The notes under the pieces were generated by a model that saw nothing but the letters and a program-made list of their open reading frames with translations, was not told the origin of the DNA and ran no database searches. This document shows, one piece after another, positions 26,659 to 36,474 of a stretch of DNA of 64,000 nucleotides. The DNA lies in contig CAZZGL010000001.1 in NCBI GenBank assembly GCA_964654155.1, positions 49,966-113,965 of the forward strand, read 5' to 3'. Position numbers and translations under genes: made by a program. Within the stretch, counting starts at the first letter, position 1, and each line of letters begins with the position of its first letter. This DNA comes from CAG-826 sp964654155. Lineage in GTDB: Bacteria; Bacillota_I; Bacilli_A; RFN20; CAG-826.

Positions 26659-27111
26659 ATGAATAAAAATCAATATGAAGAAATAGTAAATAAAAACAAA
26701 ATAAAGTCTAATAAAGTTAAAAAAATTCTAATTGCTTTTTTTGTTGGTGGATTAATGGGTGTTATAACGCAAACGCTATTTTATCTAGGTAATAAATTAT
26801 TAAATTTATCGATTGAAGATGCTTCTTTATTTGCTACTTTAATTATTATTGTTTTAACAACTTTTTTAACAGGTATTGGAGTGTATAAAAAAATAGGGGC
26901 AAAAGCAGGTGCAGGATTATTTATTCCGACATCTGGATTTGCTAATTCTGTTGTTTCTTCTTCTATTGAATCAAAATTTGAAGGTCCGATATTTGGAATT
27001 GGTTCTAGAATGTTTTATTTAGCGGGAAGTGTCATAACTTACGCAATTACAGGCACGTTTTTTTATGCTTTAATTAGATTAGCTTTATCTTTTTTGGGAA
27101 TAGCGTTATGA
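26659..27111 (+). CDS. spoVAC: Stage V sporulation protein SpoVAC
   Basis: The 150-residue membrane protein has about four hydrophobic segments and the SpoVAC block GAKAGAGLFIPTSGFANSVV. SpoVA proteins form the channel that moves dipicolinic acid into the spore and releases it at germination; SpoVAC behaves as the mechanosensitive component. GAGGTGATTCA stands before the ATG, and the stop overlaps the spoVAD start. The upstream partners spoVAA and spoVAB found in B. subtilis are absent. Confidence 0.95.
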   Translation: MNKNQYEEIVNKNKIKSNKVKKILIAFFVGGLMGVITQTLFYLGNKLLNLSIEDASLFATLIIIVLTTFLTGIGVYKKIGAKAGAGLFIPTSGFANSVVSSSIESKFEGPIFGIGSRMFYLAGSVITYAITGTFFYALIRLALSFLGIAL

Positions 27112-28100
27112 GCTTTAGTGTTAAATTAAATAATGTTTATTTACAAAGTGCGAGTTCTGTAGTTGGACCAAAAGAAGCAAAAGGACCTTATGGAGATTAT
27201 TATGATTTAAAAATAAGTGATTACTATAATAAACAAAAATCTTTTGAAGAAGGCGAAGTCGAAATGGCAAAATCAGCGATTGATTTGTCTATAAAAAAAG
27301 CAAGGATTAAACGAAGCCAAATTCCTTTAATGTTTGGAGGCGATCTTAGCAATCAAATCGCAATTTCATCGTTAGTTATGAAAAGCTATGCTAGTTCTTC
27401 TATTGGTGTATATGGGGCATGTTCTACAATGACATTAAGTTTAGGTTTAGCGTCAATACATGTCGATTTAGGTTTAGCAGATTATGTATTGGCGTTTACT
27501 TCCTCATCTTATCCAGTTGCGGAAAGACAATTTCGTTATCCAAATGACTACGGAATTCAAAAAAAAGATTCATCTACATCTACTGTTACTGGGGCGGCAA
27601 GTTTTATTGTAGGTAGAAGAAAAACAAGAATTAAAGTAACCGAGTTAACATATGGAAGAGTACATGATCCGAATAAAACAGATTTAAATGATTTAGGCTC
27701 GCCGATGGCGTTTGCGGCTTATTCGACAATTAAGGATCATTTAGAAAATTTTAAGAAAACTATGGATGACTATGATTTAATACTTACTGGTGATTTATCA
27801 AAAGTTGGAACAAGTGTATTAATTGACTGCTTTAAAGTAGATGGAATAGAACTTAGCAATCATTTAGATGCGGGAAAAATTATTTATTATCGTGAAAAAG
27901 AAAAGGTATATGCGGGTGGTAGTGGACCAGCATGTATTGGTGTTATAACAGCAGGATATATAATAGATGAAATGTTAAAAGGAACATATAAGCGAGTGTT
28001 ATTAGTGGCTACGGGCGCATTGTTTTCATCGACTTTAGCGTATCAAAAACATAGCATACCAGTTATTGCTCATGCTTTAACATTAGAGGTGAATGAATAA
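27108..28100 (+). CDS. spoVAD: Stage V sporulation protein SpoVAD
   Basis: The 330-residue protein has a thiolase-like fold with GACSTMTLSLGLA and SGPACIGVITAGYI, as expected of SpoVAD. In B. subtilis this soluble subunit binds dipicolinic acid on the outer face of the inner spore membrane. It overlaps spoVAC by four bases and spoVAE by one, so the transporter subunits are translated together. Confidence 0.96.
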   Translation: MSFSVKLNNVYLQSASSVVGPKEAKGPYGDYYDLKISDYYNKQKSFEEGEVEMAKSAIDLSIKKARIKRSQIPLMFGGDLSNQIAISSLVMKSYASSSIGVYGACSTMTLSLGLASIHVDLGLADYVLAFTSSSYPVAERQFRYPNDYGIQKKDSSTSTVTGAASFIVGRRKTRIKVTELTYGRVHDPNKTDLNDLGSPMAFAAYSTIKDHLENFKKTMDDYDLILTGDLSKVGTSVLIDCFKVDGIELSNHLDAGKIIYYREKEKVYAGGSGPACIGVITAGYIIDEMLKGTYKRVLLVATGALFSSTLAYQKHSIPVIAHALTLEVNE

Positions 28101-28462
28101 TGGGTATTGAAATGTGGATATTATCATTTATCTTTTGTGGTTGTTTATGTGCTTTGGGTCAAGTAATATTTGAATATACAAGATTAACGCCTGGACATAT
28201 ATGTAGTATTTTTGTGCTTATGGGCGTTGTACTTGAAACAGGTGGCGTTTATGATTCTTTATTAAACTTTATAGGTGGAGGAGCAATTGCGCCGATTACA
28301 AGTTTTGGCCATAATCTCGCTCATGCTGCTTTGATTGGCGCTAAAGAAGAAGGGTTCCTAGGCATATTAAAAGGTCTTTTCAAAAATGCGAGTGCAGTTA
28401 TTGTTACAGTTGTGGTCCTTGGGGTAATAAGCAGCATAATTTTTAAACCAAAGCCAGAATAA
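28100..28462 (+). CDS. spoVAE: Stage V sporulation protein SpoVAE (SpoVAEb type)
   Basis: The 120-residue membrane protein has about three hydrophobic segments and the conserved blocks GCLCALGQ, RLTPGHICSIFVLMG and GGGAIAPITSFGHNLAHAA. It belongs to the SpoVAC/SpoVAEb family of channel subunits for dipicolinic acid. It is coupled to spoVAD and spoVAF by single-base overlaps. A separate spoVAEa gene is not present. Confidence 0.94.
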   Translation: MGIEMWILSFIFCGCLCALGQVIFEYTRLTPGHICSIFVLMGVVLETGGVYDSLLNFIGGGAIAPITSFGHNLAHAALIGAKEEGFLGILKGLFKNASAVIVTVVVLGVISSIIFKPKPE

Positions 28463-29838
28463 TGAAAAAAGATTATTATAAATCAACCGATCAATATTTA
28501 AGGACTGCATTGAAATATGGGACCAATTTTGATGTTGTTAGAAGAGAAGTTGGAAAAAGAATGAATAATGGTATTCTGTTTTATTTATCTTCATTAGTTA
28601 GTGAAGTAGCTATATCATCATTATTAGAAAGCTTAAATAATAATACATTATCAAAATCAATAAACAAGACTTTATTTAACGGCAATGTTTATATAAGAAA
28701 TAATTTAAAAGAAGTTGTTAATGATATTCTTAATGGAGTAGCTGCGCTTATTATAGAAAAAGATAACAAAGTAATTATGGTTGATGTAAGAGCTTATCCG
28801 ATGAGAAGTATTTCTGAACCTAATAGTGAACAAGCAATTAGGGGATCAAAAGATGGATTTACAGAATCAATTAATACAAATGTTGGATTAATAAGGAGAA
28901 GAATTAAAGACAATGATTTAATAATACAGAACCACACAATTTCTTCACTTAGTAAAATGTGTGTTGCGGTTATTTATTTAGAAAATTCTGTTGATAAAAT
29001 AGCTTTAAATGAAATAAATAATCGGATTAAATCTATTGATGTCCAATCTTTGATAATGAGCGATAGAGCCTTAGAAGAATTATTAATTAATCAAAATCAT
29101 AATCCTTTTCCTTTAGTAAGATATACAGAACGCCCAGATATTGCTTCTATTAGTTTAATAAAAGGAAAAATCATCATTCTTGTTGATACATCATCAAGTG
29201 CTTTAATATTGCCAACAACAATATTTGAACATACTTATCATGTAGAAGAATTTAGACAATCGCCATTAGTAGGCTCTTTTACGCGTTTATTAAGAAGTAT
29301 TGCGATATTTTTTTCATACACAATCATTCCGTTTTGGTTATCTTTAATTAGTAAAGATGGTTATAATAATGGCTTTTCATTACAATTAGAAACAAGAAAT
29401 ATGAAGTTAATTGTTATTCAAACATTAATTTGCGAATTTGTTTTTGAACTTCTTCGAATCGCTTCAATACATACACCAAGTACAATAAGTGGCACAATAG
29501 GTTTGATTGCGGCGGTCATTTTATCGCAAGTTGCCTTAGATTTAGGTCTTTTCTTACCAGAAATAATATTACTGTGTGCAATATCGGCAATATGTCAATT
29601 TGTCACTCCAAGTTATGAATTATCATTAGCTAATAAGTTATTAAAAATAATTTTAATTCTTTTGGTAGCTTTTTTTGGTAAATCAGGTTTATTAATAGGA
29701 TTAGGATTTGCTTTTCTTTATCTTTCAAATATAAAAATATTTGGCTTACCTTATTTATATCCATTTTGTCCTTTGGATATAAAAAAAGCTCTAAACCTAG
29801 TATCCAGGTCTAGCGCTAAAAAAAGAACAAAACTATAA
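28462..29838 (+). CDS. spoVAF: Stage V sporulation protein SpoVAF (GerA family)
   Basis: The 458-residue protein resembles the A subunit of germinant receptors. A soluble N-terminal half has VDVRAYPMRSISEPNSEQAIRGSKDGFTE, seen in pieces, including the EPxxE-xxRGxxxGF pattern. About five membrane helices follow (from about residue 270). In B. subtilis SpoVAF works with the SpoVA channel and aids germination. It ends the sporulation operon and runs into the convergent rarA gene, sharing six bases. Confidence 0.93.
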   Translation: MKKDYYKSTDQYLRTALKYGTNFDVVRREVGKRMNNGILFYLSSLVSEVAISSLLESLNNNTLSKSINKTLFNGNVYIRNNLKEVVNDILNGVAALIIEKDNKVIMVDVRAYPMRSISEPNSEQAIRGSKDGFTESINTNVGLIRRRIKDNDLIIQNHTISSLSKMCVAVIYLENSVDKIALNEINNRIKSIDVQSLIMSDRALEELLINQNHNPFPLVRYTERPDIASISLIKGKIIILVDTSSSALILPTTIFEHTYHVEEFRQSPLVGSFTRLLRSIAIFFSYTIIPFWLSLISKDGYNNGFSLQLETRNMKLIVIQTLICEFVFELLRIASIHTPSTISGTIGLIAAVILSQVALDLGLFLPEIILLCAISAICQFVTPSYELSLANKLLKIILILLVAFFGKSGLLIGLGFAFLYLSNIKIFGLPYLYPFCPLDIKKALNLVSRSSAKKRTKL

Positions 29839-31092
29839 TTTTTTTAATTTTCTTAAATCACGGCTTCTACCTTGTTTTTTTAATCGGAAATAATTTTCAT
29901 TTAAAGCCCGTTCATAAGCAGAATTATTGGATGGATGATAAAATTGCATATTTTTTATTAATTCTGGTAAATATTGCATTTTTTCCCATAGTTCAGGACG
30001 GTCATAAGGATATTTATCATCTTCTTGAACATTAACAGGAGTATATTTTAAATAGTCTAGAACATCTAAAGGTTGCTTTTCCGCAAGCGCCATCGCATCA
30101 AAAATACCACAACATGCCGCTTTTGATTTAGGTGATAAAGCTAGGTCACAAACAGTAAATCCTAAAGGTATGACAGCTTCAGGAAATCCAACTTTTCTTG
30201 CACTTTCTAAAGCTAGGGCGCATCTTTGAACTGCTTGTGGATTTGCCAATCCAATATCTTCATAGGCAGTAACAAGTAATCTTCTTTCAATGCTTTCTAA
30301 GTCGCCAGCGATACATAAACGCGCTAAATAATATAATGCGGCATCAACATCGCTTCCTCTAATTGATTTTTGCAATGCCGAAACAGAGTCGTAATGTTCA
30401 TTTTCATCTTGATCCATTAAATAATTAGGGATTTTTGTAACATGTTCAATATCATTTCTAGTTATTATTTTTTTATTGTTTCCTAATGTTGCAACCTCAA
30501 TGATATTTAAGGCGAATCTCATATCACCACCAGATAGTTTAGCAATAGTGGATATGGCTTCATCATCGAAATTATATTTATTATTAAGACCATTTGGATG
30601 AATAATAACACGTTGAATACCTTCTTTGATTTGTTCAAATGTTAGAGGCTTAACTTCTAATAAATGGCAGCGGCTTCTAATCGCTGGATTAATTGCAATG
30701 TATGGATTTGCGGTAGTAGCGCCTATTAAATAAACTGTTCCATCTTCTACAAATGGAAGAAGTAAATCTTGCTTATCTTTGTTTAAGCGATGAACTTCGT
30801 CCATTAAAATTATCGGATTTGGAAATAGACGACATTCATCGATTGCTGATTCAATATCTTTTTTATTGCTGGTAACTGCATTTAATTTAATGTAGTGAAC
30901 ATTAATTGATTTACAAAAAGCTTCTGCAAGAGTGGTTTTTCCAACCCCAGGAGGACCATAAAATATCATGGAAACAAGGGTGTTAGAATTAATACATTGA
31001 CGTAAAAAACCATTTTCTCCTTTTAAATGTTCTTGCCCAATGACTTCATCAAGAGAAGTTGGACGAACTCGATATGCTAAAGGTGCGTTCAT
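29833..31092 (-). CDS. rarA: Replication-associated recombination protein RarA (MgsA)
   Basis: The 419-residue AAA+ ATPase has the sequence RPTSLDEVIGQEHL near the start, Walker A GPPGVGKTTLA, Walker B ILMDEVHRLNKDK and the arginine-finger region NPAIRSRCHLLEV. The C-terminal clamp-loader-like tetramerisation domain includes SIRGSDVDAALYYLARL. RarA acts at stalled replication forks. The ATG at 31092 (MNAPLAYRVRP) has GGAAGTGA before it and is preferred to one five codons upstream. Confidence 0.94.
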   Translation of the reverse strand: MNAPLAYRVRPTSLDEVIGQEHLKGENGFLRQCINSNTLVSMIFYGPPGVGKTTLAEAFCKSINVHYIKLNAVTSNKKDIESAIDECRLFPNPIILMDEVHRLNKDKQDLLLPFVEDGTVYLIGATTANPYIAINPAIRSRCHLLEVKPLTFEQIKEGIQRVIIHPNGLNNKYNFDDEAISTIAKLSGGDMRFALNIIEVATLGNNKKIITRNDIEHVTKIPNYLMDQDENEHYDSVSALQKSIRGSDVDAALYYLARLCIAGDLESIERRLLVTAYEDIGLANPQAVQRCALALESARKVGFPEAVIPLGFTVCDLALSPKSKAACCGIFDAMALAEKQPLDVLDYLKYTPVNVQEDDKYPYDRPELWEKMQYLPELIKNMQFYHPSNNSAYERALNENYFRLKKQGRSRDLRKLKKL

Positions 31093-31162
31093 TTTTATCA
31101 CTTCCATTTTTTAAGTATATCAATTTTTAATAAAAAACTCTATAATGTAGGAGGTGATTCAT

Positions 31163-31618
31163 ATGCGAATAGTTTTGCAAAATGTTTTGAAAGCTTCTTT
31201 GAGCATTGATGGTGATGAGATTGCTAGGATAAATCGTGGATTTGTTCTTTTAGTAGGGTTTACGGAAGGCGATGATGAAAACATTGTTTTATCAATGTTA
31301 AATAAAGTGCTATCGCTTCGTACTTTTCAAGATGAAAATGGTCATACTAATTTAGGATTAGAGGATATTGATGGTGAAGTTTTATCAGTTTCACAGTTTA
31401 CTCTATATGGTGATGTAAAAAAAGGAAGAAGACCATCGTTTATTAATGCTTTGGAACCAAAAAGAGCAAAAGAATTATATGATTTTTGGTTTGAATCACT
31501 AAAAAATGTTCATGAAAAAAGTTGCAGCGGTGTTTTTGGCGCCGATATGAAAGTATCATTAATAAACGATGGACCATTTACACTTATTTTAGATAGTAAT
31601 GATTGTGTTAGGAAGTAA
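31163..31618 (+). CDS. dtd: D-aminoacyl-tRNA deacylase
   Basis: The 151-residue protein removes D-amino acids wrongly attached to tRNA. It has the active-site motifs SQFTLYGD and NDGPFTLIL. The second is the Gly-cisPro loop, here GPF where many enzymes have GPV. The ATG at 31163 follows GTAGGAGGTGATTC; a GTG nine bases upstream lies within that binding site and is rejected. mnmA follows after four bases. Confidence 0.94.
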   Translation: MRIVLQNVLKASLSIDGDEIARINRGFVLLVGFTEGDDENIVLSMLNKVLSLRTFQDENGHTNLGLEDIDGEVLSVSQFTLYGDVKKGRRPSFINALEPKRAKELYDFWFESLKNVHEKSCSGVFGADMKVSLINDGPFTLILDSNDCVRK

Positions 31619-31622
31619 TTAT

Positions 31623-32735
31623 ATGAAAAAAGTAATGATAGGACTCTCTGGTGGAGTTGATTCCGCGGTTGCGGCATATTTATTAAAAAAAGAAGGCTAT
31701 GATGTTGTTGCGGGCTTTATGCGTAATTGGGACGCAATTACTAATGGTGATTTTTTAGGTAATCCAACTTTAAATGATCCATGCTGTCCTCAAGAAGCAG
31801 ATTACGAAGATGCAAAAAAAGTTGCGGAAATTCTTGATATTCCTCTTTATAGAATTGATTTTATCGAGGAATATTGGAATGAAGTTTTTACTTATTTTTT
31901 AGAAGAATATAAAAAAGGTAGAACTCCTAATCCTGATATTTTTTGTAATAAATATATAAAATTTGATTCTTTTTTAGAATTTGCTAAGACAATGGGCTGT
32001 GAATATATTGCTACTGGTCATTATGCAAAAAGAATCATAAAAGATGGACATGTATTTTTAAAAAAAGCTTTTGATTTAAATAAAGATCAAACATACTTTT
32101 TATCGCAATTATCGGAAAAACAAATTTCTTCTTGCTTGTTTCCTTTAGGAGACATTGATAAGCCTGAAGTAAGAAGAATTGCCGAAGAATTAAATCTTCC
32201 AATTGCTAAAAAGAAAGATTCTACGGGAGTTTGTTTTATTGGAGAGCGAAAGTTTAAAGCGTTTTTACAAAATTATATTCCTGCATCAAAAGGTGATATT
32301 GTCGATATTGATACTGGTAAAGTTTTAGGAAGACATGATGGAGTTTTATATTATACATTAGGTCAAAGAAGAGGACTTGGTATAGGAGGTATATCCGGAA
32401 CTACAAATCATTCATGGTTTGTATGTGATAAGGATGTTAAAAAGAATATTCTTTATGTTGCAAACGATCCTAGTAATGAGGCTTTATTAACTAATAGGGC
32501 TATTATTAATCAAGTAAACTGGTTATTAAACGAGGTTGAATTACCTCTTGCATGTAAAGTAAAATTTAGATATCGTCAAGAAGATTTAGGAGTTACAATT
32601 ACTAAAATTACTAATGAAGAAATTGAGGTGGTTTATGATAAACCTTATGCTGCGGTTACACCTGGTCAAGCAGCGGCTTTTTATCTAGATGACATCATGA
32701 TTGGCGGAGGAATTATTGATAAAACCTTTAAATAA
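31623..32735 (+). CDS. mnmA: tRNA-specific 2-thiouridylase MnmA
   Basis: The 370-residue protein makes the 2-thiouridine at wobble position 34 of Lys, Glu and Gln tRNAs. It has the PP-loop GLSGGVDSAVAAYLL and both catalytic cysteines (NPDIFCNKYIKF and DSTGVCFIGERKF), plus the C-terminal beta-barrel. The ATG at 31623 follows TAGGAAGTAATT. It is the last gene before a strong terminator. Confidence 0.96.
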   Translation: MKKVMIGLSGGVDSAVAAYLLKKEGYDVVAGFMRNWDAITNGDFLGNPTLNDPCCPQEADYEDAKKVAEILDIPLYRIDFIEEYWNEVFTYFLEEYKKGRTPNPDIFCNKYIKFDSFLEFAKTMGCEYIATGHYAKRIIKDGHVFLKKAFDLNKDQTYFLSQLSEKQISSCLFPLGDIDKPEVRRIAEELNLPIAKKKDSTGVCFIGERKFKAFLQNYIPASKGDIVDIDTGKVLGRHDGVLYYTLGQRRGLGIGGISGTTNHSWFVCDKDVKKNILYVANDPSNEALLTNRAIINQVNWLLNEVELPLACKVKFRYRQEDLGVTITKITNEEIEVVYDKPYAAVTPGQAAAFYLDDIMIGGGIIDKTFK

Positions 32736-32765
32736 TTGATAAAATTATTACATTAATTTTAATAA

Positions 32766-32818
32766 GAAAAAGCTGCTGTTTTATTAAAATAATCAATATG
32801 AAAAACAGGGCTTTTTTT
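32766..32818 (+). terminator. Terminator after mnmA
   Basis: GAAAAAGC-TG-CTGTTTT pairs with AAAACAG-G-GCTTTTT around an AT-rich loop and is followed by T residues. Confidence 0.75.
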
Positions 32819-33047
32819 AATGTTTTTAAGTTTATCATCATTTTTTTGATATTTTGTAAATAATATTTTTTAGAAGTCAAAAAATTATTTTTTTAGGCTT
32901 TGAAAAATAGAATGATTAAACACAATTTTTTACATGTTCAATGAATTGTTTTTTTAAAATTAATATGATAATATTAATTTGATTTTGGCTTTTGTAAAAA
33001 TAAGTTAAAAGGTTAAAAAGTATATATGTATTGAGGAGGTAATTTTT
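32819..33047. promoter_or_regulatory. AT-rich upstream region of pckA with an inverted repeat
   Basis: No gene is seen in these 229 bases. ATTAATAT and ATATTAAT (32959-32978, four-base spacer) form a perfect inverted repeat that may be an operator or a by-product of AT richness. GAGGAGGT stands before the pckA start. No convincing -35/-10 pair was found. Confidence 0.3.
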
Positions 33048-34727
33048 ATGTCAACGAAATCGTTTTATCCAATTAATGAAATAGGAAAAGGAAAGCCTGG
33101 TTTTGCTAAAACAAGATCTATTATTGAAGCGGCTTTTTATGGCAATAATGTCGTGAAAGTTAATTCTTTAAAAGAAGCATATAATTTAGCAAAGAATTCA
33201 CCAGGTACAATAGTTACAGATATGCCAGTTTATAATCCAGAAGCGATAGGATTAGATACTGATGCAAAGGTGTTATTATTTAATGATGGTTCAATTACTG
33301 GTAGATACGCTGCCGCAAGAAGAATTCAAGGTGAACCAGGAGTAGATAGTGAAAAACTTGATAAAATTTTAATGGATGCAGTATATGATACTCGTTATAA
33401 AAAAATGTATCATGCTGAAGCATATATTGGTTTAGATAAAGAGTTTATGGTTAAAGCTCATTTGCTTATTCCAGAAGGTCAAGAAAATATTTTGTATAAC
33501 TGGATGTTGAATTTCCAATATATTAACGATACATATTTAAAAATGTACAAAGATTCTAAGCCTATTGGTCATGAACCTGATATTTATATTTTCTCAGATC
33601 CAAGTTGGGTTGGTACTAACCAAACGGATGTCTGTGATGGAAAATGTTTAGCATATTTCTCAACTGAAACAAATTGCGCTGCAATATTAGGCATGAGATA
33701 TTTTGGAGAACATAAAAAAGGTACATTAACTATTGCTTGGGCAATTGCTAATAGAAATGGATATGCTTCATGTCATGGTGGACAAAAGGAATATACCTTA
33801 AGTGATGGTAGAAAATTTGTAGCTTCAGTATATGGTTTATCAGGAAGTGGAAAATCTACAATTACGCATGCTAAACATGGCGGAAAATATGGAGTAAAAG
33901 TTTTACATGATGATGCTTTTATTATTAATACAGATACTTGTGCTTCTGTCGCTTTAGAACCTTCATATTTTGATAAGACGGCAGATTATCCAACAGGTTG
34001 TCCAGATAATAAGTATCTATTAACTGTTCAAAATTGTTCCGCAACTCAAGATGAGAATGGAAATATTGTATTAGTAACCGAAGACATTAGAAATGGAAAT
34101 GGTCGGGCAATTAAATCTAAACTTTGGTCTTTAAATCGAGTTGATAAATTAGATTCACCAGTCAATGCTATTTTCTGGATAATGAAAGATCCAACTCTTC
34201 CTCCTATCGTTAAGTTAAATGGTGCTTCATTAGCGGCAGTTATGGGAGCAACATTGGCTACTAAGCGTTCATCTGCTGAAAGATTAGCTCCAGGAGTAGA
34301 TCCTAATGCTTTAGTTGTTGAACCATATGCTAATCCGTTTAGAACATATCCACTTGCTAATGATTATGCAAAATTCAAAAAGTTATTTGAAGAAAAGAAT
34401 GTTGCTTGCTATATTATCAACACCGGTGATTTTATGGGTAAAAAAGTAACTCCAAAAGATACATTAGGAGTTATTGAAACGGTTGTTGAAGGAAATGCTG
34501 ATTTTGTTAAATGGGGACCTTTCTCTGATATTGAAATCTTAAATTTAGAAGGATTTGTTCCAAATTTAGAAGATAGAGATTATGTAGAACAATTAAAAGC
34601 GCGTATGCTAGATAGAGCTAATTTTGTTAAATCTCGTGAAACAGTTAAAGGTGGATTTGATAAATTGCCAACCGATGCCTTAGAAGCAATTGAAAAAGTT
34701 GTTAAAGAAGCAAATTCAATTAAATAG
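33048..34727 (+). CDS. pckA: Phosphoenolpyruvate carboxykinase (ATP)
   Basis: The 559-residue protein has the ATP-type PEPCK P-loop YGLSGSGKSTIT and the metal-binding LHDDAFII. It interconverts oxaloacetate and PEP with ADP/ATP. The gene is followed eight bases on by the oxaloacetate decarboxylase genes, so both enzymes use the same oxaloacetate pool. In fermenters PEPCK often runs toward carboxylation, gaining ATP while fixing CO2; direction here is inference. The RBS is TTGAGGAGGT. Confidence 0.95.
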   Translation: MSTKSFYPINEIGKGKPGFAKTRSIIEAAFYGNNVVKVNSLKEAYNLAKNSPGTIVTDMPVYNPEAIGLDTDAKVLLFNDGSITGRYAAARRIQGEPGVDSEKLDKILMDAVYDTRYKKMYHAEAYIGLDKEFMVKAHLLIPEGQENILYNWMLNFQYINDTYLKMYKDSKPIGHEPDIYIFSDPSWVGTNQTDVCDGKCLAYFSTETNCAAILGMRYFGEHKKGTLTIAWAIANRNGYASCHGGQKEYTLSDGRKFVASVYGLSGSGKSTITHAKHGGKYGVKVLHDDAFIINTDTCASVALEPSYFDKTADYPTGCPDNKYLLTVQNCSATQDENGNIVLVTEDIRNGNGRAIKSKLWSLNRVDKLDSPVNAIFWIMKDPTLPPIVKLNGASLAAVMGATLATKRSSAERLAPGVDPNALVVEPYANPFRTYPLANDYAKFKKLFEEKNVACYIINTGDFMGKKVTPKDTLGVIETVVEGNADFVKWGPFSDIEILNLEGFVPNLEDRDYVEQLKARMLDRANFVKSRETVKGGFDKLPTDALEAIEKVVKEANSIK

Positions 34728-34735
34728 GTGGTTTT

Positions 34736-36121
34736 ATGGGTGTTAAAATTGTTGAAACAAGTTTACGTGATGGGCACCAATCTTTATTTGCAACAAGAAT
34801 GACAACTGATGAGGTTGTGTCTTTAGCAAAAATACTTGATAATGCTGGATATTATGCATTAGAAGTATGGGGTGGAGCAACATTTGATTCTTGTATGAGA
34901 TTTTTAAATGAAGATCCTTGGGAAAGATTAAGAAAAATAAAAGCAGTTTGTAAAAAGACTAAATTACAAATGTTGCTAAGAGGACAAAATTTATTAGGTT
35001 ATCGCCATTATTCAGATGATGTAGTTGATATGTTTTGTCGTAAGTCGATTGAAAATGGTATAGATATTATTCGTGTTTTTGATGCATTAAATGATATTCG
35101 AAATTTAAAACAAGCGGTGTTATCAACTAAAAAATATGGTGGAGAATGTCAAATTGCATTGAGTTATACTACTTCACCAGTTCATACGATTGATTATTAT
35201 GTTTCTTTAGCTAAAGAAATTGAAACTCTTGGAGCGGATTCTATTTGTATTAAAGATATGGCAGGAGTTTTATTACCTGAAGATGCTAAAAAATTAATAA
35301 GCGCTTTAAAGAAAAATACTAAGTTGCCGATTGAACTTCATTCTCATTGTACAGGTGGAATTTGTGAAATGACATATATGGCGGCGATTAATGCGGGATG
35401 CGATATTATCGATTGTTGCTTATCTCCTTTATCAGGTGGTACAGCCCAACCATCAACACAAGCATTTAATGTATCTTTAAAGGGAACTAAATACGATCCT
35501 AAACTTGATATGAATTCTTTGCATTTAGCAGAACCAGTTATGGAAAAAATAAAAACAAAGTACTTGGAAAATGGGTTATTAAATCCAAAAGCATTATCTG
35601 TAAATCCAAATATTTTAACTTATCAAGTTCCAGGAGGTATGTTATCTAACTTGATGAATCAATTAAAAGGGCAAAACGCACTTGATAAATATGATGAGGT
35701 TTTAAGAGAAATTCCACGCGTTCGTAAAGATATGGGATATCCTCCATTAGTTACACCTTTATCACAAATGGTTGGTACACAAGCTGTATTAAACATTGTG
35801 ATGAAAGAAAGATACAAGGTAGTGGCAAAAGAAATCAAAGAATATCTACATGGTCGTTATGGTAAATGGCCTTCAGCAGTCGATGAAGAAATAAAAAATA
35901 AAATAATTGGTAATGATGAAGTCATTACTTGTCGACCAGCTGATTTATTAGAACCTGAATTTGATTTGCTAAAGGAAAAGTATAAAAGTATTGCTAAATG
36001 TGATGAGGATGTCTTATCATTAGCCCTTTTTGAAAAAGTAGCAGTTGATTTTTTAAATAAAAAGTATCATGAAACTTCAAATGATGAAGATGAAGTTGAA
36101 GAATTTAATATATTTTTTTAA
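34736..36121 (+). CDS. oadA: Oxaloacetate decarboxylase alpha subunit (carboxyltransferase)
   Basis: The 461-residue protein has the TIM-barrel carboxyltransferase motifs ETSLRDGHQSLFATRM, GADSICIKDMAGVL and ELHSHCTGG, with the catalytic lysine in KDMAG. A PYC/OADA C-terminal domain follows. It ends without the biotin domain, which is encoded separately at 36475. It moves the carboxyl of oxaloacetate to biotin. The context of OadG, biotin carrier and OadB genes decides for a Na+ pump rather than pyruvate carboxylase. RBS AGGTGG. Confidence 0.93.
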   Translation: MGVKIVETSLRDGHQSLFATRMTTDEVVSLAKILDNAGYYALEVWGGATFDSCMRFLNEDPWERLRKIKAVCKKTKLQMLLRGQNLLGYRHYSDDVVDMFCRKSIENGIDIIRVFDALNDIRNLKQAVLSTKKYGGECQIALSYTTSPVHTIDYYVSLAKEIETLGADSICIKDMAGVLLPEDAKKLISALKKNTKLPIELHSHCTGGICEMTYMAAINAGCDIIDCCLSPLSGGTAQPSTQAFNVSLKGTKYDPKLDMNSLHLAEPVMEKIKTKYLENGLLNPKALSVNPNILTYQVPGGMLSNLMNQLKGQNALDKYDEVLREIPRVRKDMGYPPLVTPLSQMVGTQAVLNIVMKERYKVVAKEIKEYLHGRYGKWPSAVDEEIKNKIIGNDEVITCRPADLLEPEFDLLKEKYKSIAKCDEDVLSLALFEKVAVDFLNKKYHETSNDEDEVEEFNIFF

Positions 36122-36136
36122 TAGGAGCTAGAAAAA

Positions 36137-36472
36137 ATGAGATATATAGATATAAGTTTTTTAAGTGGAATTATAGATGGAAATGCTAGACATGATTATG
36201 GAAGTGGCGTGATTGTTTGTCTTATTTCGATATTAATGGTTTTTTTAGTCTTATTTGTTATCATCGGTATAAGTGCTGGTGTTTCAAAGATTATTGATAA
36301 ATTTCTTAAAAATGAAGCTATTAGCAATGATGATAATAAAGAAGAAAAAGAGTCATTAGAAATCGATGTAAATGATGAAGATCAAATGGTGGCTATATTA
36401 GTTAGCTCAATCGATTATCGTAATGAAATAAAAAAAGATGTTAAGGTTGCAAGAGTAAGAGAGGTTAAATAG
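36137..36472 (+). CDS. oadG: Oxaloacetate decarboxylase gamma subunit-like protein
   Basis: This 111-residue protein has one membrane helix (about 25-52) followed by a charged, mostly acidic cytoplasmic tail. That is the usual form of OadG, which anchors the alpha subunit and biotin carrier to the membrane beta subunit. Sequence alone is weak; position between oadA and the biotin carrier supports the call. RBS TAGGAGCT. Confidence 0.75.
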   Translation: MRYIDISFLSGIIDGNARHDYGSGVIVCLISILMVFLVLFVIIGISAGVSKIIDKFLKNEAISNDDNKEEKESLEIDVNDEDQMVAILVSSIDYRNEIKKDVKVARVREVK

Positions 36473-36474
36473 CT

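Noticed and set aside
32846..33020. Promoter of pckA
   Set aside because: Several TTGATT/TATAAT-like hexamers exist, but none has proper spacing; the region is too AT-rich to choose one.
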